A DNA stretch of 64,000 nt from Ralstonia sp. UBA689 (GTDB lineage: Bacteria; Pseudomonadota; Gammaproteobacteria; Burkholderiales; Burkholderiaceae). This document shows positions 8,534 through 16,898 of the stretch, one piece after another. Each line of letters opens with the position of its first letter. Within the stretch, counting starts at the first letter, position 1. The stretch spans positions 124,001 to 188,000 of the forward strand of contig NZ_DBMV01000033.1 in assembly GCF_002298975.1 (NCBI RefSeq), read 5' to 3'. Under the pieces are notes generated by a model. The model was not told the DNA's origin and ran no database searches. It saw nothing but the letters and a program-made list of their open reading frames with translations. The translations under genes were made by a program, and so were the position numbers.

Positions 8534-9523
8534 ATGCCGCAATCTGCCTCCAACGATGACCGCGACGCCCCGGCGCCGCCGCATCCGCAGATTGCGGCCT
8601 ACCTCGATGCACTGAAGTTTGAACGGCAGCTCTCGCCGCACACGCTGGAGAGCTACGCCCATGAGCTGGCCGTGCTGCAACGCCTGGGCGCGCAGCACGC
8701 AGCTGGCACCGATCTCACACAACTGCAGTCCCACCACATCCGCCGCATGATGGCGCAACTGCACGGCAACGGCCTGTCGGGCCGCAGCATTGCGCGGGCG
8801 TTGTCGGCGTGGCGCGGCTGGTACAGGTGGTTGGCACTGCGTGAGGCGGCAGTCACCGCCAACCCAGTCGACGGCGTGCGCGCGCCCAAGAGCCCGAAGC
8901 GGCTGCCGAAGGCGCTGTCTGTCGAGCAGGCCGTGGCGCTCATGGAGCAACTGCCCGGCGACGATGCCGAAACTATCCGCGACCGCGCCGTCAACGAGTT
9001 GTTCTATTCGTGCGGGCTGCGCTTGTCAGAGCTGGTCAGCCTGGATTTGCGCCACGTGAAGGCCGGCGAGTATGAATCCGCAAGCTGGCTCGATCTGGAG
9101 GCGCGCGAGGTGATGGTGCTCGGCAAGGGCAGCAAGCGCCGCACCGTGCCGGTCGGCAGCAAGGCCGCCGACGCGTTGACGGCGTGGCTGACGGTGCGGC
9201 CGCAACTGGCCAAACCCGATCCCGCGCCGGAAGACGCGCATGCGTTGTTCCTGTCGCCGCGCGGCAAGCGGCTCGCGCAGCGGCAGATCCAGTTGCGCAT
9301 GAAGCGCAATGCCATTGCGGCGGGCGTGCCGGCCGATGTGCATCCGCACGTGCTGCGGCATTCGTTCGCGACGCACATGCTGCAGTCGTCCGGAGACTTG
9401 CGCGCGGTGCAGGAGCTGCTCGGGCACGCCAGCATCGCCAGCACGCAGGTTTATACTTCGCTCGATTTTCAGCACCTGGCCAAGATCTACGATCAGGCTC
9501 ACCCCCGCGCTAAGAAGAAGTAG
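8534..9523 (+). CDS. xerC: Tyrosine recombinase XerC
   Basis: 329 residues. The N-terminal SAM-like DNA-binding domain (LKFERQLSPHTLESYAHELAVL) is followed by the catalytic domain with Arg in YSCGLRLSELVSLD, Lys in VLGKGSKRRTVP, HVLRHSFATHML (HxxR) and the final His and Tyr in ELLGHASIASTQVYTSLD. With XerD it resolves chromosome dimers at dif. Its place after DUF484, in a housekeeping cluster without integrase neighbours, supports XerC rather than a phage integrase. Confidence 0.94.
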   Translation: MPQSASNDDRDAPAPPHPQIAAYLDALKFERQLSPHTLESYAHELAVLQRLGAQHAAGTDLTQLQSHHIRRMMAQLHGNGLSGRSIARALSAWRGWYRWLALREAAVTANPVDGVRAPKSPKRLPKALSVEQAVALMEQLPGDDAETIRDRAVNELFYSCGLRLSELVSLDLRHVKAGEYESASWLDLEAREVMVLGKGSKRRTVPVGSKAADALTAWLTVRPQLAKPDPAPEDAHALFLSPRGKRLAQRQIQLRMKRNAIAAGVPADVHPHVLRHSFATHMLQSSGDLRAVQELLGHASIASTQVYTSLDFQHLAKIYDQAHPRAKKK

Positions 9524-9564
9524 CGCCGCTTCGCCCGGTCGGCGAGGCTCATCAATCCAGTCGT

Positions 9565-10758
9565 ATGCAAACCCTGATTCTCAAGTCCGGCAAGGAGCGC
9601 TCGCTGCTGCGCCGGCACCCGTGGATTTTCGCCAACGCCATCGATCGCATGGAAGGCCGCCCCGCGTCGGGTGCCACCGTGATCGTGCGCGCGCACAATG
9701 GGCAGTTCCTGGCGCGTGCGGCGTTCAGCCCCGTCTCGCAGATTCGCGCCCGCGTGTGGAGTTTCGATGAGGCCGAGCCCGTCGACCACGCCTTCTTCAA
9801 GCGCCGCATTGCGGCCGCCGTGGCCTATCGTCGCGCGTGGGTGCACGACACCGATGCTGTGCGCCTCGTCATGGGCGAAGCCGACGGCCTGCCCGGCCTG
9901 ATCGTCGACCAGTACGGCACCGGCGACGCTGGGCAACTTGTCTGCCAGTTCTGCGCCGCTGGCGTGGAGCACTGGAAAGAGGCGATCGTCGCCGCGCTCA
10001 TCAAGGAGACCGGCTGCCCGAACGTCTACGAGCGCTCCGACGTGAGCGTGCGCGAGCGTGAGGGCCTGGAGCAGGTGACCGGCGTGCTGGCCGGCGCTGA
10101 GCCGCCCGTCGATCTGTCCGCCACCGAGCACGGTGTGCGTTATTACGTGGACGTGCGCGAAGGCCACAAGACCGGCTTTTACGTGGACCAGCGCGACAAC
10201 CGCGCACTTGTCGGCGCGCTGGCGAAGGACCGCGACGTGCTCAACTGCTTCTGCTACACGGGCGGGTTCTCGCTGGCGGCGCTCAAGGGCGGCGCGCATT
10301 CGGTGGTGTCGATCGACTCGTCGGGCGAAGCATTGGCGGTGGCCGAGCGCAACGTCGCGCTCAATGGCTTCGATGCCGCGCGCGCGGAGTGGCTGGACGC
10401 GGATGTCTTCAAGTCGCTGCGCAACTTCCGCGCCGAGGGCCGTCAGTTCGACCTGATCGTGCTGGATCCGCCCAAGTTTGCGGCCTCCGCCCAGCAGGTG
10501 GACCGCGCGGCGCGGGCGTACAAGGAGATCAACCTGGTCGGCATGCAGCTGCTGCGGCCGGGCGGCCTGCTGTTCACGTATTCGTGCTCGGGCGCGATCG
10601 ATGCGGATCTGTTCCAGAAGATCGTGGCCGGCGCTGCGGCCGATGCCAAGGTGACGGCGCGCATTCAGCGTCGGCTGGCGGCGGGTGTGGATCACCCGTT
10701 GCTGACGAGCTTCCCGGAGGGCGAGTACCTCAAGGGTTTGCTGTTGCAGGTCGGCTGA
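9565..10758 (+). CDS. rlmI: Class I SAM-dependent rRNA methyltransferase, RlmI-like
   Basis: 397 residues. An N-terminal PUA-like domain (LILKSGKERSLLRRHPWIF to about 75) and a middle EEHEE-like region precede a Rossmann methyltransferase with the SAM motif NCFCYTGGFSLAAL, the acidic SID after strand beta2, and the motif VLDPPKFA. The late motif TYSCSG resembles RlmI. RlmI makes m5C1962 in 23S rRNA in E. coli; the exact target here is inferred. ATG at 9565 is 41 bases after xerC. Confidence 0.88.
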   Translation: MQTLILKSGKERSLLRRHPWIFANAIDRMEGRPASGATVIVRAHNGQFLARAAFSPVSQIRARVWSFDEAEPVDHAFFKRRIAAAVAYRRAWVHDTDAVRLVMGEADGLPGLIVDQYGTGDAGQLVCQFCAAGVEHWKEAIVAALIKETGCPNVYERSDVSVREREGLEQVTGVLAGAEPPVDLSATEHGVRYYVDVREGHKTGFYVDQRDNRALVGALAKDRDVLNCFCYTGGFSLAALKGGAHSVVSIDSSGEALAVAERNVALNGFDAARAEWLDADVFKSLRNFRAEGRQFDLIVLDPPKFAASAQQVDRAARAYKEINLVGMQLLRPGGLLFTYSCSGAIDADLFQKIVAGAAADAKVTARIQRRLAAGVDHPLLTSFPEGEYLKGLLLQVG

Positions 10759-10781
10759 GCAACGGCGCCGGGTCAGCGGCG

Positions 10782-10824
10782 CCCTGTCACGCTTTGTCGC
10801 AAATTTTGGCTTGTTCTGACAGGG
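10782..10824. repeat. 8-bp inverted repeat after rlmI
   Basis: CCCTGTCA (10782-10789) and TGACAGGG (10817-10824) flank a 27-base AT-richer spacer, between rlmI and the next gene. There is no U-run, so an intrinsic terminator is not shown; an operator or weak hairpin is possible. Confidence 0.35.
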
Positions 10825-10837
10825 CCGGATTGCGAAG

Positions 10838-11389
10838 ATGCCGCCCCCTTCGTTTTTTTGCGTGACATTGATGGCATCCCATGCTGCCCATCATGCGACG
10901 GGCTGGGCGGCGGGTTTGATCGCTGCGGCCATCGTTGCACAAACCCCCGCCTTCGCCTCTGGCCACCTTGCGAGCATCCTGGCTTTTTGTGCGGCCATTG
11001 CCGGCGGCACGGCGCCTGACTGGATGGAAGTCGCGTGGTGGAGCCGAGCGCGGCGGCTTTGGATCACGCACCGCACCGCCACGCACTGGGGCATCGGCTG
11101 GGTCGTGGTGCTCGTTCTCTCTTATCAAGCGCTGAGCCACGGTCATCCGTGGGCGCCGCCGCTGTTCGGCTTTGCCTGCGGCGGGCTGATGCACTTGCTG
11201 GCCGATTGGCCGAACCCGCTGGGCGTGCCCTGGATTTGGCAGCGCCATTCACTGAACTGGTGGAAGAGCGGGCGATGCGACCTGATTGTGGTGCTCCTGG
11301 CATGGGCGGCGGCGTGTTGGGTGGTGAGGCCGGCGTGGATGGGGGCGACAGCACGGGTTGTTGCGTGGGTTGCCCACCAGGCGCGGTGA
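10838..11389 (+). CDS. YdjM/DUF457-like membrane-bound metal-dependent hydrolase
   Basis: 183 residues, four or five hydrophobic segments. The family's metal-ligand pattern is visible: AHHATGW, GGTAPDWMEV, THRTATHW and HLLADWPNPLGVPW, with conserved His and Asp near membrane borders. The reaction is uncharacterised for most family members. The ATG at 10838 is followed by another in-frame ATG at 10871 (MASHAAHH), equally plausible because neither has a clear ribosome-binding site. Confidence 0.75.
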   Translation: MPPPSFFCVTLMASHAAHHATGWAAGLIAAAIVAQTPAFASGHLASILAFCAAIAGGTAPDWMEVAWWSRARRLWITHRTATHWGIGWVVVLVLSYQALSHGHPWAPPLFGFACGGLMHLLADWPNPLGVPWIWQRHSLNWWKSGRCDLIVVLLAWAAACWVVRPAWMGATARVVAWVAHQAR

Positions 11390-11534
11390 GGCTGCCATCG
11401 TTTTCGGTCAAGTCTGATGGCATTGGGGGCGACGAGCGACTACGTTGAAGACTTTGGCCGCGCATGGCAACACAGCCCGGCCGTTCACGCTGTTTGCGCA
11501 ACGCATGCGCAAATACCTTCACCGGGAGTCGTCA

Positions 11535-13058
11535 ATGACACTGGATGTAACCCGCCAGGACCCTCGCTACAACACGCTCAAACATGGCTTCAACCTGCGC
11601 TGGCCTGCCACCGACGCTCAGGCCGCCGGCCGCATCGCCCTGGTGGAAAAAGCCGACGATGTGGCGCCTTCCATCCAGCGCATCGTCAATGCGGGCCAGC
11701 GCCCCACCGTGCGCAGCGGTGGACATTGCTACGAAGATTTCGTCTCCAACAACCCCGACGGCACGATCGTCGATTTGAGCCTGCTCGCTACACCTGAGGT
11801 GCGCGCCGATGGCTCGGTGCGCATTCCGGCCGGCACGCAAAACTGGAACGGCTACCTCGAGCTGTACAAGCGCCGCAACGCGACGCTGCCCGGCGGCTCC
11901 TGCTATTCCGTGGGCGCGGGCGGCCATATCTGCGGCGGCGGGTATGGGCTGCTGTCGCGGCTGCAAGGGCTGACGGTGGATTGGCTCTCGGCGGTGGACA
12001 TCGTCACCGTGGACAAGGACGGCAAGGCGGCCGCCCGCACCGTCGATGCCGCGCGTGACCCCGATCTCTTCCGCGCATGCCGCGGCGCGGGCGGCGGCAA
12101 CTTCGGCGTCATCACCGGCTATACGTTCGCCAAGCTGCCCGAGGCGCCGCGCGAGGTGGCGCTCGCCACCGTGGCCTTCGACTGGGCCACCATGACGCAA
12201 GAACGATTTGCCGAACTGCTGCGCATCTACGGCGAATACTGGGAGACGCGCGGCAAGGACGCGGATACCTGGGGTATGTTCTCGCTGCTCAAGCTCACGC
12301 ACAAATCGGCCGGGCAGATCGTGCTGCTCACGCAGTTCTGCAACCCGGATGGCACGTGTCGCGATCTCTCGGTCCTCAACGATTTCCTAGATCGCTTCCG
12401 GGCCTGCGCGCCCGCAGCGGTCAAGGGGCGTCCGCCCGGCTACGGCCCCGCGCACAAGCAGGGCATGGGCCAGTTGCTCTGCTCCAAGCCGCACACCATC
12501 GTGCAATACGACTGGCTAACGGCCACCCAATACCTCAACGGCTCGGGTGCCAACCAGCGCGGCAAGTACAAATCCGCCTATATGAAGCGCGGTTTCTCCG
12601 CGCACGAGGCGCAGCGCATCTACACGCATCTCACGCGCACCATGCCGGGCGTGGACCTGAGCCAATCGCTACTGCAGGTCGATTCGTACGGCGGCGCCAT
12701 CAACAAGACTGAGCGCATTGCCGACACCGCCGTGCCGCAGCGCGCGTCCATCATGAAGTTGCAGTACCAGACTTACTGGACCGCCGCCGATGACGCCGGC
12801 CATCTGCGCTGGATCGACGATTTCTATCGCGATGTCTACGGCGCTCCCGACGTGCCCGCACCGCACAGCGGGACGCCGTACCCCGGCGACCGGTATGAGG
12901 GCTGCTACATCAACTATCCCGACGTTGACATGCTTGCCTATCCGTTCTGGCCGCAGCTTTACTACGGCAGCGGCGACCTGTACGCGTTTCTGCAGGATGT
13001 GAAGCGCCGGTATGATCCGAACAACATCTTCCACCACGCCATGTCCGTGCGTGTTTGA
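11535..13058 (+). CDS. BBE-type FAD-linked oxidase, likely bicovalent flavin
   Basis: 507 residues from ATG 11535 (CGGGAG seven bases upstream). The PCMH-type FAD domain has RSGGHCYEDF (about 59-68), whose His normally carries the 8-alpha-histidyl bond, and GGSCYSVGAGGHICGGG (about 120-136), whose Cys aligns with the second flavin link in berberine-bridge enzymes. The BBE C-terminal segment ends YDPNNIFHHAMSV, as usual. Such enzymes oxidise alcohols or sugars, often to lactones, with oxygen. No signal peptide is seen. A lactonase gene follows after 12 bases, so the product may be a lactone. Substrate unknown. Confidence 0.85.
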   Translation: MTLDVTRQDPRYNTLKHGFNLRWPATDAQAAGRIALVEKADDVAPSIQRIVNAGQRPTVRSGGHCYEDFVSNNPDGTIVDLSLLATPEVRADGSVRIPAGTQNWNGYLELYKRRNATLPGGSCYSVGAGGHICGGGYGLLSRLQGLTVDWLSAVDIVTVDKDGKAAARTVDAARDPDLFRACRGAGGGNFGVITGYTFAKLPEAPREVALATVAFDWATMTQERFAELLRIYGEYWETRGKDADTWGMFSLLKLTHKSAGQIVLLTQFCNPDGTCRDLSVLNDFLDRFRACAPAAVKGRPPGYGPAHKQGMGQLLCSKPHTIVQYDWLTATQYLNGSGANQRGKYKSAYMKRGFSAHEAQRIYTHLTRTMPGVDLSQSLLQVDSYGGAINKTERIADTAVPQRASIMKLQYQTYWTAADDAGHLRWIDDFYRDVYGAPDVPAPHSGTPYPGDRYEGCYINYPDVDMLAYPFWPQLYYGSGDLYAFLQDVKRRYDPNNIFHHAMSVRV

Positions 13059-13070
13059 TGGAGCCCTCCC

Positions 13071-14309
13071 ATGACCAATCGTCTTCGTCGAACTTTCATG
13101 CAGTGGACTGGTAGCTTGCCTTTGCTGGGCGCTCTTCCCAGAACCGTCATGGCCCAGGCGGGTGAGCAACCCGCCGCGTCGGGTGCGCAGCCTGCGGGCA
13201 CCGCGCGCCCTCCCCGCTTCGCCTATGTCGGCACCTACACGTTCAACGCACCGGGCGGCACTGCCGGTGGCCCGGCCGCACGCGGCATCTACGTGATGGC
13301 GCCGCGCGGCGATGCGTGGACGCAGGTGCAGGTGGTCGAGAGTGCCAATCCGTCGTTCCTGGCCGTGCACCCGAATCAGCGGTTCCTGTATGCCATCAAC
13401 GAGCTTGAGGTGTACGAGGGCCGCCCCAACGGCAGCGCCGAGGCCTATGCGATCGACCCGCACGACGGCAAGCTGACGCTGCTTAACCGCCAGCCGCTGT
13501 CTTTGTCGGGCACGAACCCCGCGCATGTGGTCGTGTCCCCGGACGGGAAGTACCTGTGCGTGTCGATCTACAGCGGCGGCGCCTACAACCTCCTGCCGAT
13601 TGGCGAGGACGGCAAGCTGGGCGCCGTATCGGGCATCTTCAAGGACACCGGCTCCGGCCCCCGCCCTGAACAGGAAGCGCCGCACGCGCACATGACGCTG
13701 TTCGACACCACCGGCGGCCACGTGATCGGCACCGACCTGGGCACCGACCGTATCAACGTGTTTGCCATCGAGGGCGGCAAGCTGGCCCCGCGGGATCGCG
13801 CGCAGTTCAAGCCCGGCAGCGGCCCGCGCCACCTGGCGCTGCATCCGCAAGGCAAGCTGCTCTACGTCATCAATGAACTCGAGGGCTCGGTCGCCTGCCA
13901 CGGTTACGATCCGGCCACCGGCCATGTGTCGGAGGAGCGCCAGCGCATCTCCACCACCCCTGCTGACTACACCGGCCAGAAGAGCGGCGCCGCGCTGATG
14001 ATGCATCCGTCCGGGCGCTTCCTGTATGCGACCAACCGGCGGCTGAAGTCTGACCACCCGCTGGCCGACAGCGTGGCCGCGTTCAGCATTGATGGCAGCG
14101 GCAACCTCGCGCCCATCCAATACTGGAGCGAGGGCCTGCGCTTCCCGCGCGCGCTCACCATGGCGGCAGACGGCAGCCACCTCTATGCGCTCAGCCAGAA
14201 GGGCGACACGATTCTGCGGCTGCGCATCGACCCGCAGACCGGCAAGCTGGATCAACCCAAGGTGGTGGCCAAGGTGCCGACGCCGGTGTGTCTGGTGTTT
14301 GCCGCATGA
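13071..14309 (+). CDS. Exported lactonase, YbhE/6-phosphogluconolactonase-type propeller
   Basis: 412 residues. The N-terminus MTNRLRRTFMQWTGSLPLLG carries a twin-Arg (RRTFMQW) and hydrophobic stretch, ending near AQA, so Tat export is likely. The rest is a seven-bladed beta-propeller of the lactonase_7 family: AYVGTYTF, NPSFLAVHPNQRFLYAINE, GPRHLALHPQGKLLYVINE, MMHPSGRFLYATNR and FPRALTMAADGSHLYA are the repeating blade motifs. It probably opens a sugar lactone. Position 12 bases behind the flavin oxidase suggests a two-step oxidation and hydrolysis, though the oxidase lacks a matching signal peptide. Confidence 0.87.
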   Translation: MTNRLRRTFMQWTGSLPLLGALPRTVMAQAGEQPAASGAQPAGTARPPRFAYVGTYTFNAPGGTAGGPAARGIYVMAPRGDAWTQVQVVESANPSFLAVHPNQRFLYAINELEVYEGRPNGSAEAYAIDPHDGKLTLLNRQPLSLSGTNPAHVVVSPDGKYLCVSIYSGGAYNLLPIGEDGKLGAVSGIFKDTGSGPRPEQEAPHAHMTLFDTTGGHVIGTDLGTDRINVFAIEGGKLAPRDRAQFKPGSGPRHLALHPQGKLLYVINELEGSVACHGYDPATGHVSEERQRISTTPADYTGQKSGAALMMHPSGRFLYATNRRLKSDHPLADSVAAFSIDGSGNLAPIQYWSEGLRFPRALTMAADGSHLYALSQKGDTILRLRIDPQTGKLDQPKVVAKVPTPVCLVFAA

Positions 14310-14349
14310 GCGCGGCGAAATGACCCCGCGCGCCGCAAGGCCGCTAGTT

Positions 14350-14362
14350 GCAACTCAATTGC
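14350..14362. promoter_or_regulatory. Candidate Zur operator upstream of zur
   Basis: GCAACTCAATTGC is an imperfect palindrome (GCAA and TTGC arms) in an AT-richer patch 31 bases before the zur ATG. Fur-family repressors bind such dyads and Zur often controls its own operon. The site is inferred from position and symmetry only. Confidence 0.35.
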
Positions 14363-14393
14363 GGTAGGGCCGTCGCCGTGGGACAATCCGCGC

Positions 14394-14921
14394 ATGAACG
14401 CCCCGGTCCCACGCGACGCCTCCGCCACTTCCCAAGCCGACTCGCCTGAAGCGGCCGCCCGCGCCCGCCTGCGCGGCCTGGGCAGCCGCGTGACCGAGCC
14501 CCGTGTGCGCGTGCTGGCTGTTCTGATGGAGGGCGCCGACCCGTTGTCGCACCAGGCCGTCTGCGATGCGCTGCCCGCCGATGCCGGCATCGACCGCGTC
14601 ACGGTCTATCGTGTGCTCGACTGGCTCGTGGCGGGCGGCATCGTCCACAAGACGGCAGGGGCGGATCGTGTTTTCCGCTTCAGCCTCGCCGAACACGATG
14701 CCGCGCGCGAAGCGGCGCACCGCTCACACAGCCACTTTCACTGCACGCAATGCGGGCGCGACTTCTGCCTGGAAGCCGCCGAGCCGCCGGCCATGCCGAA
14801 GGCCGCCCTGCCCGCCGGCTTCGCAGCCGACCATGCTGAACTCACCATCAAGGGCGCCTGCGCGGATTGCGCGCATCTGGCGGCCCACCACAAGACAGGA
14901 AACGCACCATGTCCAAAATGA
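14394..14921 (+). CDS. zur: Fur-family regulator, probably Zur
   Basis: 175 residues. The winged-helix domain has LSHQAVCDALP and the recognition-helix segment DRVTVYRVLDWLV. The dimerisation domain carries the His-rich HRSHSHFHCTQCG (CxxC) and a C-terminal CADC, forming the structural zinc site of the family. Zur rather than Fur is inferred from the neighbours: two COG0523 zinc-type GTPases and a DksA without zinc cysteines. It would repress zinc-acquisition and zinc-sparing genes when Zn is sufficient. It overlaps the next gene by 13 bases. Confidence 0.85.
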   Translation: MNAPVPRDASATSQADSPEAAARARLRGLGSRVTEPRVRVLAVLMEGADPLSHQAVCDALPADAGIDRVTVYRVLDWLVAGGIVHKTAGADRVFRFSLAEHDAAREAAHRSHSHFHCTQCGRDFCLEAAEPPAMPKAALPAGFAADHAELTIKGACADCAHLAAHHKTGNAPCPK

Positions 14922-15985
14922 TCCCGGTCACCATCCTGACGGGCTTTCTCGGCAGCGGAAAAACCACGCTGCTCAAGCGCATCCTGACCGAACAGCACGG
15001 CATGAAGATCGCCGTGATCGAAAACGAGTTCGGCGAAGAGAACATCGACAACGACATCCTTGTGCAGGACGGCAACGAGCAGATCGTGCAGATGAGCAAC
15101 GGCTGCATCTGCTGCACCATCCGCGGCGATCTGGTGAAGGGGTTGTCCGACCTGCTCACGCGCCGCGACAACGGCCAGATCCAGTTCGACCGCGTGGTCA
15201 TCGAGACCACCGGCGTGGCCAATCCGGGCCCGGTCGCGCAGACCTTCTTCATGGACGACGAGATCGCCAGCCGCTACCTGCTGGACGCCGTCATCACGCT
15301 GGTCGACGCCAAGCACGGCAACGTGCAGCTCGACAAGCAGGAAGAGGCGCAACGCCAGGTGGGCTTTGCCGATGCCATCTTCATCACCAAGAGCGACCTG
15401 GTGTCGGCCGATGATGTGGAAGCATTGCGCCACCGCCTGCTGCACATGAACCCGCGCGCCCCGATCCGCACCGCCAACTTTGGCGACACGCCGATCGACA
15501 CCATCTTTGACCTGCGCGGCTTCAACCTGAACGCCAAGCTGGAGATCGACCCGGATTTCCTGCGCGAAGACGATCATGATCACGACCACGATCATGACCA
15601 CGCGTGCTCGGCCGATTGTGACCACGACCATAATCACGATCACCACCATGGCCACGGCCATCACCACCATCACGGCCACGCGCACCACACGGACCACATC
15701 GCCTCGTTCGTCTTCCGCAGCGAACGGCCGTTCAATTACTCCAAGCTGGAGGAGTTTCTCTCCGGCGTGCTAAACATCTACGGCGAGAAGCTGCTGCGCT
15801 ACAAGGGCGTGCTCTACATGGAAGGCGTCGACCGCAAGGTGGTATTCCAGGGCGTGCACCAGCTCATGGGCAGCGACGTGGGTGGCAAGTGGGACGGAGA
15901 GACCCCTTCCAACCGCATGGTCTTCATTGGTGTGGACCTGCCACGCGAAACCATTCTGAAAGGATTGGAGAACTGCCTGGCCTGA
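14909..15985 (+). CDS. COG0523 (CobW/ZNG1-like) metal-chaperone GTPase, His-rich
   Basis: 358 residues from ATG 14909 (MSKMIPVTILTGFLGSGKTT), chosen because it starts just before the Walker A GFLGSGKT and has AGGAAA upstream. The metal-binding CxCC motif is in SNGCICCTIRGDL; Walker B-like ETTGVANPGP and the guanine motif TKSDLVS follow. Between about 225 and 265 there is a dense His/Asp loop (HDHDHDH and HHHGHGHHHH repeats). The CobW C-terminal domain follows. COG0523 proteins deliver Zn or Co to client enzymes; overlap with zur makes zinc the likely metal. Confidence 0.92.
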   Translation: MSKMIPVTILTGFLGSGKTTLLKRILTEQHGMKIAVIENEFGEENIDNDILVQDGNEQIVQMSNGCICCTIRGDLVKGLSDLLTRRDNGQIQFDRVVIETTGVANPGPVAQTFFMDDEIASRYLLDAVITLVDAKHGNVQLDKQEEAQRQVGFADAIFITKSDLVSADDVEALRHRLLHMNPRAPIRTANFGDTPIDTIFDLRGFNLNAKLEIDPDFLREDDHDHDHDHDHACSADCDHDHNHDHHHGHGHHHHHGHAHHTDHIASFVFRSERPFNYSKLEEFLSGVLNIYGEKLLRYKGVLYMEGVDRKVVFQGVHQLMGSDVGGKWDGETPSNRMVFIGVDLPRETILKGLENCLA

Positions 15986-16156
15986 GCCGGGCGCTCCCCG
16001 CCTCCCCTACACCCCTCGCTCTGGTGGCCCGGGTCGACCGATCCGGGGCATATTTCCTGTCCGTGTTTCTCCGATAGTTCGGTTAAGATCGTTCAGCTAC
16101 AATAGGTCGATTTAGAAGCACGTCGTCCGAAGCACGTCCGATAGGAGGAGCAGGCG

Positions 16157-16828
16157 ATGGTGACCAAGACCAGGGACGGACGCGGTGCCAACGGTGGCGC
16201 CAAGCGGTCCGAAACGGAGTCGGCTGCAGCCCAGGCTGCGCCAGCCACCCGAAAAAAAGCGGCAGGGGGCGCCGCTGCGGGACCGGCAACAGGAGGCGCG
16301 CGGGGCGGCAAGTCCGCCACCAGCCAGAACGAGTCCGACGCATCCCCGCGCAAGGACGACGCGACAGCCGAGACGGCGCGCGATTTACCAGGATCATCTG
16401 CAGCAACCATGAGCAGCAAGAAACTACTCACCGAAGCCGAAATCCTGAAGATGGGCGACAAGGATTACATGAACGAGGCCCAGCTCGCCTTCTTCAAGGA
16501 CAGGCTTGTAAAAATGCGCGACGACATTCTCAAGAATGCCGACCAGACCACAGAACACCTGCGCGAGACCGTGATCGTGCCGGACCCGGCCGACCGTGCC
16601 ACGATCGAGGAAGAGCACGCGCTGGAGTTGCGCACGCGTGACCGCGAGCGCAAGCTGCTCAAGAAGGTCGAGCAGTCGATCGCCCGCATCGATGCCGGCG
16701 ACTACGGCTACTGCGATGAAACCGGCGAGCCGATCGGCGTGCCTCGCCTGCTGGCCCGCCCGACCGCCACCCTGACGCTGGAGGCGCAGGAGCGCCGCGA
16801 AAAGCGCCAGAAGCTGCTTGGTGACTGA
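16157..16828 (+). CDS. dksA: DksA/TraR-family transcription factor without a zinc finger
   Basis: 223 residues from ATG 16157, which has a strong AGGAGG eight bases upstream. DksA proper begins near residue 85 (MSSKKLLTEAEILKMGDKDY; an internal ATG lies at 16409 with a weak ribosome site). The first ~84 residues are a low-complexity Ala/Gly/Lys/Arg extension. The coiled-coil tip has VPDPADRATIEEE. The finger region reads YGYCDETGEPIG then RPTATLTLEAQE, so only one of the four zinc cysteines of E. coli DksA remains (Cys186). Zinc-less DksA works in alpha- and betaproteobacteria. TACAAT at 16098-16103 may be its -10. It binds RNA polymerase with ppGpp. Confidence 0.93.
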   Translation: MVTKTRDGRGANGGAKRSETESAAAQAAPATRKKAAGGAAAGPATGGARGGKSATSQNESDASPRKDDATAETARDLPGSSAATMSSKKLLTEAEILKMGDKDYMNEAQLAFFKDRLVKMRDDILKNADQTTEHLRETVIVPDPADRATIEEEHALELRTRDRERKLLKKVEQSIARIDAGDYGYCDETGEPIGVPRLLARPTATLTLEAQERREKRQKLLGD

Positions 16829-16898
16829 CGCGCGCGTCGCATCTGCGTGAATTTGCAGCCCGGTGACCAGCCGGGCTGTTTGCTTTGTAGGCTCTGCC

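Noticed and set aside
8534..9523. Tyrosine recombinase as an integrase marking a genomic island
   Set aside because: DUF484 linkage, housekeeping neighbours and no att-like repeats fit XerC.
12669..14255. 528-residue reverse frame over the lactonase
   Set aside because: No domain; the forward frame has a Tat signal and propeller repeats.
15560..15700. His/Asp-coding CAC/GAC tract looking like a DNA repeat
   Set aside because: It encodes the metal-binding loop of the CobW-type GTPase; the repeat follows from the protein.
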